DNA of 64,000 nt from Scedosporium boydii (taxonomy: Eukaryota; Ascomycota; Sordariomycetes; Microascales; Microascaceae). Positions 60,115 to 64,000 of this stretch are shown one piece after another (the first letter of the stretch is position 1; each line of letters starts with the position of its first letter). The notes beneath the pieces are model-generated. The model was not told the DNA's origin and did no database searches. It worked only from the letters and a program-made list of their open reading frames with translations. A program made the position numbers and the translations under genes. Where the stretch lies: NCBI GenBank assembly GCA_002221725.1, contig NJFT01000033.1:186001-250000 (forward strand), given 5' to 3'.

Positions 60115-60828
60115 TTAGAGGAAGAAAGCAGCAGCGCCGATAGCAGCGGCGGCAACACCAGCAACGGCACCAGTGACGCGGATCGAGGAAGCAGCGCTGC
60201 CGCCGGAGCCGCTACCGTTACCGTTGCCAGAGCCGGAGCCGTTACCGTTGCCACTAGAGTTGGCACCAAGAGCAGTGGCGCAAGGAGTAACGCTAGCAAG
60301 CGAAGACTTCTGCTCATCAGGAAGCGTAGGGCAAGCCTCAACAAGCGAGCTAATCTTGTTGCTATTGGCCGCATACCACGAAGCGAGCGACGACTCGTAA
60401 GCCTGATACTCCTGGGAAAGCGAAGTAGGAATAACGCTAGCGAAGCAGTTATCCGTAGGCGAAGCCGTAGCCAGAGCGCTACCGATAGCCGACGCAATCT
60501 CCTTGGGAGGCGTAGGAACCTCGGTGGCGATCTCGAGGGCGATGGAGACGCAGGTGCCGAGGTCGCCGAGGTTGGTGCCGATGTTGCTGAGGACGCCGCC
60601 TACGTCGCCGCCGACGTTGCTGATGACGTCGCCGATGTTGCTGCCGGCGCCGCCGAGGAGGGAGCTCGCGCCGCCGATGATGTCGTCGACGTTGCTGCCG
60701 AATTCACCGAGGGTGTCGCCTACGCCGCGGGCGCGGACGGCGGGGGCGGCGGTGATGACGGGTTCGGGGGCGGCGAGGGCTAGGGCCGTGGCCGTGAGGG
60801 TGGAGACGAGGAGGGTCTTGGAGAACAT
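60115..60828 (-). CDS. Secreted GPI-anchored Gly/Ser-rich cell-surface protein, 237 aa
   Basis: Intronless. The signal peptide MFSKTLLVSTLTATALALA is followed by APEPVITAAP. Residues about 35-90 form a Gly/Ser/Asn/Val-rich repeat-like stretch (GSNVDDIIGGASSLLGGAGS, then ISNVGGDVGGV and LSNIGTNLGDL). A helical domain follows with four Cys (in GTCVS, DNCFAS, EACPT and TPCAT), spaced for two disulfides. A Gly-Ser-Asn spacer (SGNGNGSGSGNGNGSGSGG) precedes a C-terminal hydrophobic GPI signal ending AAAIGAAAFFL. It resembles small fungal cell-wall proteins sometimes annotated as infection-structure-specific; that link is from memory and uncertain. It is expected on the plasma membrane or wall. A TATA box lies 186 bases upstream. 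Confidence 0.85.
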   Translation of the reverse strand: MFSKTLLVSTLTATALALAAPEPVITAAPAVRARGVGDTLGEFGSNVDDIIGGASSLLGGAGSNIGDVISNVGGDVGGVLSNIGTNLGDLGTCVSIALEIATEVPTPPKEIASAIGSALATASPTDNCFASVIPTSLSQEYQAYESSLASWYAANSNKISSLVEACPTLPDEQKSSLASVTPCATALGANSSGNGNGSGSGNGNGSGSGGSAASSIRVTGAVAGVAAAAIGAAAFFL

Positions 60829-63800
60829 TTTGGCGGGTTCTTCGGTGGTGGAAAAGAGAGGAATTGGTTGGTAGGAGAATCGAATTTGGTGGGTTTTAAA
60901 AGAAAGGACTTGAGGGTATCAAGAGGAAGAACGGCACAGGATAAGAGACGTACAGGAGAGAGAGGACTGGGGATCGAATGGAACAAAAATAACTCCGCGC
61001 TGGATCACACCCCCTTTTATAAGAAGAGTCGCGACTTTCCTCAAGGGTGGGAACGGTTTGAAAGGTGCTCCGCCAAGGATTATGGGGAACGATGGTCCGA
61101 CTAGTTTAGCTCACACTTCTGTTCCAGTTCCAGTTCGGTGGCACCCTCCTTCTCTGACAGCATGACCCAAGGTACTTCGCCTCTTTCAGGACTGGAACCT
61201 TGTTTCCGGTCGAGGCTTGGGTTAGGGTCGTGCTGCGTATCCCTGCTTCCTCGCCCGTCTCCGTCCCTCTTTTCCTTGTGAGGTTCGGGTAAGCATTGCG
61301 CAGATGGAGGGTCTCGAATGAAGTATACTTCGTGGTGTACTTCGTTGGAAGGTATACTTTGGTCCATGGGAGGAGGGCAGAGCCGATGAAGAATGTTTAC
61401 CGATTCAGTAAACTATTTAATTTACTGGCAACGGCAACAGTATTGCCCCAATTTCGAGGTCGTGTTTTGACGAACGGAAGGACGGCAGGATGCAGCATTC
61501 AAGTCTCTCGGAACGTTGGGGGCCGTAAACTACACTAACACGCTACAAAGTGTACTTCGTCCAAGTGCAAGTGCTTTGTCGGCCGTACCTGCGTAAAATT
61601 GGCAAGGGAAATGCAAAGCAACAGTGTTAGCCAGACTGTATGGAGACGTCCCTAATTTACCATGTGTACTTGGCAATCCGCGGGGAGTCGCAGATTAAGC
61701 CTAGGTACCCAAGCTCAGCCCCAGGTCCCCCACTTGCCTCATTTGGTAAGAACTACAGTGCGATTATTATGAGTATCAATGGATGGGGTAGGTGCACTCT
61801 GCGGCTGGGAGAAACGTCGTCGGTACAATTTACAAAGTACACAGGTAATTACCTCTGTCCTTCCGTCACTCGCGTCAGTTTGAAGGGAGACGAAAGCTTA
61901 GCTTCACGTTCAGGCACCAAATTCGGTTACCACCAAGACCTACAGGGCCAATCGAGACAGTTTTGGTCACCATGGCGAGTTTATACCCTCCAGCGGGACT
62001 CCAGAAATTCTTGGTTAAAAGGTTCAGAGTGTTTAGAACTGAACAGCAGAAATCGAGCCCGAAGAAGCCGAGATCAATTGATCGTTGCGGCCAGTTTTGT
62101 GGAGTCCAACGGGCATCATGGTCCATCCACCAGCACTAAGACTGACGGGCTGTGCTGCTGGGTCCGAGTCCACTGAACTACGAAGTTCGAAGTACACTGA
62201 AAGTAAAGGTTCAATGTTCCCGCTCTCTCGGCCGCAATGCCGAGTGCTCGTCTTGAGTCGTGGCTCAGCTCAGCCCTGCTCCGTTTCGAGAAGACCATCG
62301 TCTACTAATCCTGGGGCTGAGGTGAGACTGATTCATGACCAAAAGCACCAGAACCGTTTTTAACCTGCACGAAGTTTCCTACTTCGATTCTTGATTGATT
62401 GGTTTCTACCATTAACAAGTGAAAAAGTAATAGATGACGGCAATGATCCCAATATTCTTGCCTGTATTGGGCTTCTCAAGACAACGGGAGAAACAAAATA
62501 AGCACCTTGAGAGGGCCTTTTTCCGCAGAGCGAACAAGCCCCGGCTTCCAAGATGTCAAGCTTCATTTGCCCTCTCGCCCTCGGTACGATCGTCGCCCTG
62601 CACAATTCCACTCGTGCGCCGACCCCACTAGTCTATTCGTTGAAAGTTTGGAAGGTTCTCACACACAAACACCGCACACGGACCCATGGGAATTGGAGCA
62701 CGAGGGCTTAGCTGGCTGCCTCCTGCTGAGGATCAAAGGGCAATAAAACGGTTCTAGTGTCTCGTGCGACGGATGTACTCTTGAGGAACGTACCGACCAA
62801 GTAGTGCCAACCCCCTTGTCCGTTACCTATCCCATCCCAATTTCCCCCTGTTTTAGCGGCTTCATGTTGCTTCCTCTGCCCTGCAGGGAAGCACAAGGGT
62901 CCGATGCCTTGCGTGAGACAGAAAATGGCACCTCTTCGAGTTGCTATAAACCTGAATATACTCAGACTGCGAAGAATCATTCGGCTTAAGATGGGCAAGT
63001 TTCGTGGCATTCAACCGTCTGCGTCACGGAAGGACGAGCCGGCGTAACATTGTAGCGCGTCTTGCGCTCGCGTCCTACGCCGGATCAATGTATTTGGAGG
63101 AACGAGACTTCCCTTGCTGTTGTTGTGTGATGTACGATGAGGATGCAGCCATCATTATTAGCGGGACTCTCTGCATACAAGATGATAGTTTGGCACGGCG
63201 TCTCACTATGCAACTGGGATGATTGCTTTTGGGCCTGAACCCATTGCACCTCGGATGATTCTAACACTTCGATGTACGGATAATTACTTGTTGCAAGTGC
63301 TGCAGTAAAAGGTGCTCGCAAATCCCTCGTCGATAATTCGGGCAAACGACCTTCTCCTTGCACACTCTGTATTACTCCGTCCGCTGCGAAACTGGCATTG
63401 CAACTCCGCCGTCCTTGGAAGATCGCCCCATCTGCCAACTTCGGAACCATGGAAGGGTGTGGCACTCGTAAAATCCCCGGTCCACGACGACGTCAATCCC
63501 CATAACACTCATGCTGATCACAGCCATCAGCCCTGCAACGCTGACACTCGTCGATCCCGTCCTTTGCCCCATCAAATCATTACATGACCCGTCACGCACA
63601 ATGTGTTACTCCCCGGAGCAAGCGATTTACTTCCCAAAGAGGTTGCTGGCTAAAACTAGTGGTCTTAAGCTTTCTTTTGATGCACTTGTGTAATCAAATC
63701 TGGTAAAAATCTCATGTTTTGCTGGGCGATCCAGCCGCAGTTCTCGGCACTCACGCTGTTCCCCGCTTCACTGCTTTCCAGCTCAGCCTCAAAACTCCAG

Positions 63801-64000
63801 CCACTTGCCGCGTCCCACGTTTCTGGGATGGACGTCTGCATCCCCCCCCCCAAAACGAGACACAGGTCGATGCACTGTGAAACGTCGCTGTCGCTTGCGG
63901 GACGATGGGAGGATCAAGAAGTCTAAGTCGCACGGCTCAATTGATCCAATTGGTGATGCGATGACGCGTAAACCATTTCTTGGGCTAACGCTCTGCTCCA
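60829..64000. other. Gene-free right end of the window
   Basis: Apart from the promoter of the GPI protein, no gene is supported. The longest frame (178 codons, 61640-62176 plus) lacks domains. Several ACTTCG-containing sites cluster between 61160 and 62400, including TACGAAGT at 62179-62186. Confidence 0.5.
61014..61021 (-). promoter_or_regulatory. TATA box of the GPI-anchored protein gene
   Basis: TATAAAAG on the minus strand, 186 bases before the ATG at 60828. Confidence 0.55.

Noticed and set aside
61640..62176. A 178-codon plus-strand frame near the right end
   Set aside because: There is no domain, signal peptide or coding-like codon bias, and the flanks lack promoter or splice features.

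Overview
This window is nuclear DNA from a filamentous ascomycete (Pezizomycotina), most likely a Sordariomycete. The genes are split by short introns (about 58 to 213 bases) with GTANGT-type donors, CTAAC-like branch points and YAG acceptors. Coding sequence strongly prefers C-ending codons, and gene-free stretches run to several kilobases. The gene content (a GH7 cellobiohydrolase with CBM1, GPI-anchored secreted proteins, Zn2Cys6 regulators, a DHA2-type transporter) fits a plant-associated or plant-degrading fungus. A closer placement, for example near Colletotrichum or Verticillium, is only an impression. I found no rRNA, CRISPR array, intact transposon or convincing tRNA.

Layout. 1-6 kb: the start of a DEF1-like gene (minus, cut by the window edge), a conserved 421-aa protein of unknown function (plus) and a 127-aa hypothetical (minus). 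5.7-12.4 kb: a gene desert. 12.6-14.2 kb: secreted GH7 cellobiohydrolase with CBM1 (plus). 15.4-25.2 kb: SNF5/SFH1 chromatin-remodelling subunit (plus), a DUF7025-type AAA ATPase (minus), a divergent BCS1 mitochondrial AAA chaperone (plus), and a bacterial-type PARG with an N-terminal PCNA-binding-like motif (plus). 26.9-39.5 kb: MFS transporter (plus), P4-ATPase flippase (minus) and a divergent VPS9-CUE Rab5 exchange factor (plus). 40.6-44.4 kb: a small Cys-rich protein with a pentapeptide-like tail and a conserved TPR-like protein (both plus). 45-54.9 kb: two Zn2Cys6 transcription factors (minus, then plus) separated by 4.2 kb of gene-free DNA. 58.2-60.8 kb: two convergent GPI-anchored cell-surface proteins, one of them a GDSL/SGNH-fold protein that has lost its catalytic residues. 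61-64 kb: no gene recognised.

Functional themes. The cellobiohydrolase and the two GPI proteins form a secretome group, and each has a TATA box. The flippase and the VPS9 factor both act on endosomal and Golgi membranes and diverge from one intergenic region. DEF1, SFH1 and PARG act in transcription, chromatin and genome maintenance. Nothing indicates one secondary-metabolite or mobile cluster.

The observations I rate highest are the catalytically dead SGNH surface protein, the PIP-box-like start of the PARG, the pentapeptide repeat in the small Cys-rich protein, and a 9-mer (TACTTCGTA) that recurs eight times, only between genes. All gene models were assembled by hand from splice signals and reading frame; no similarity search was run.
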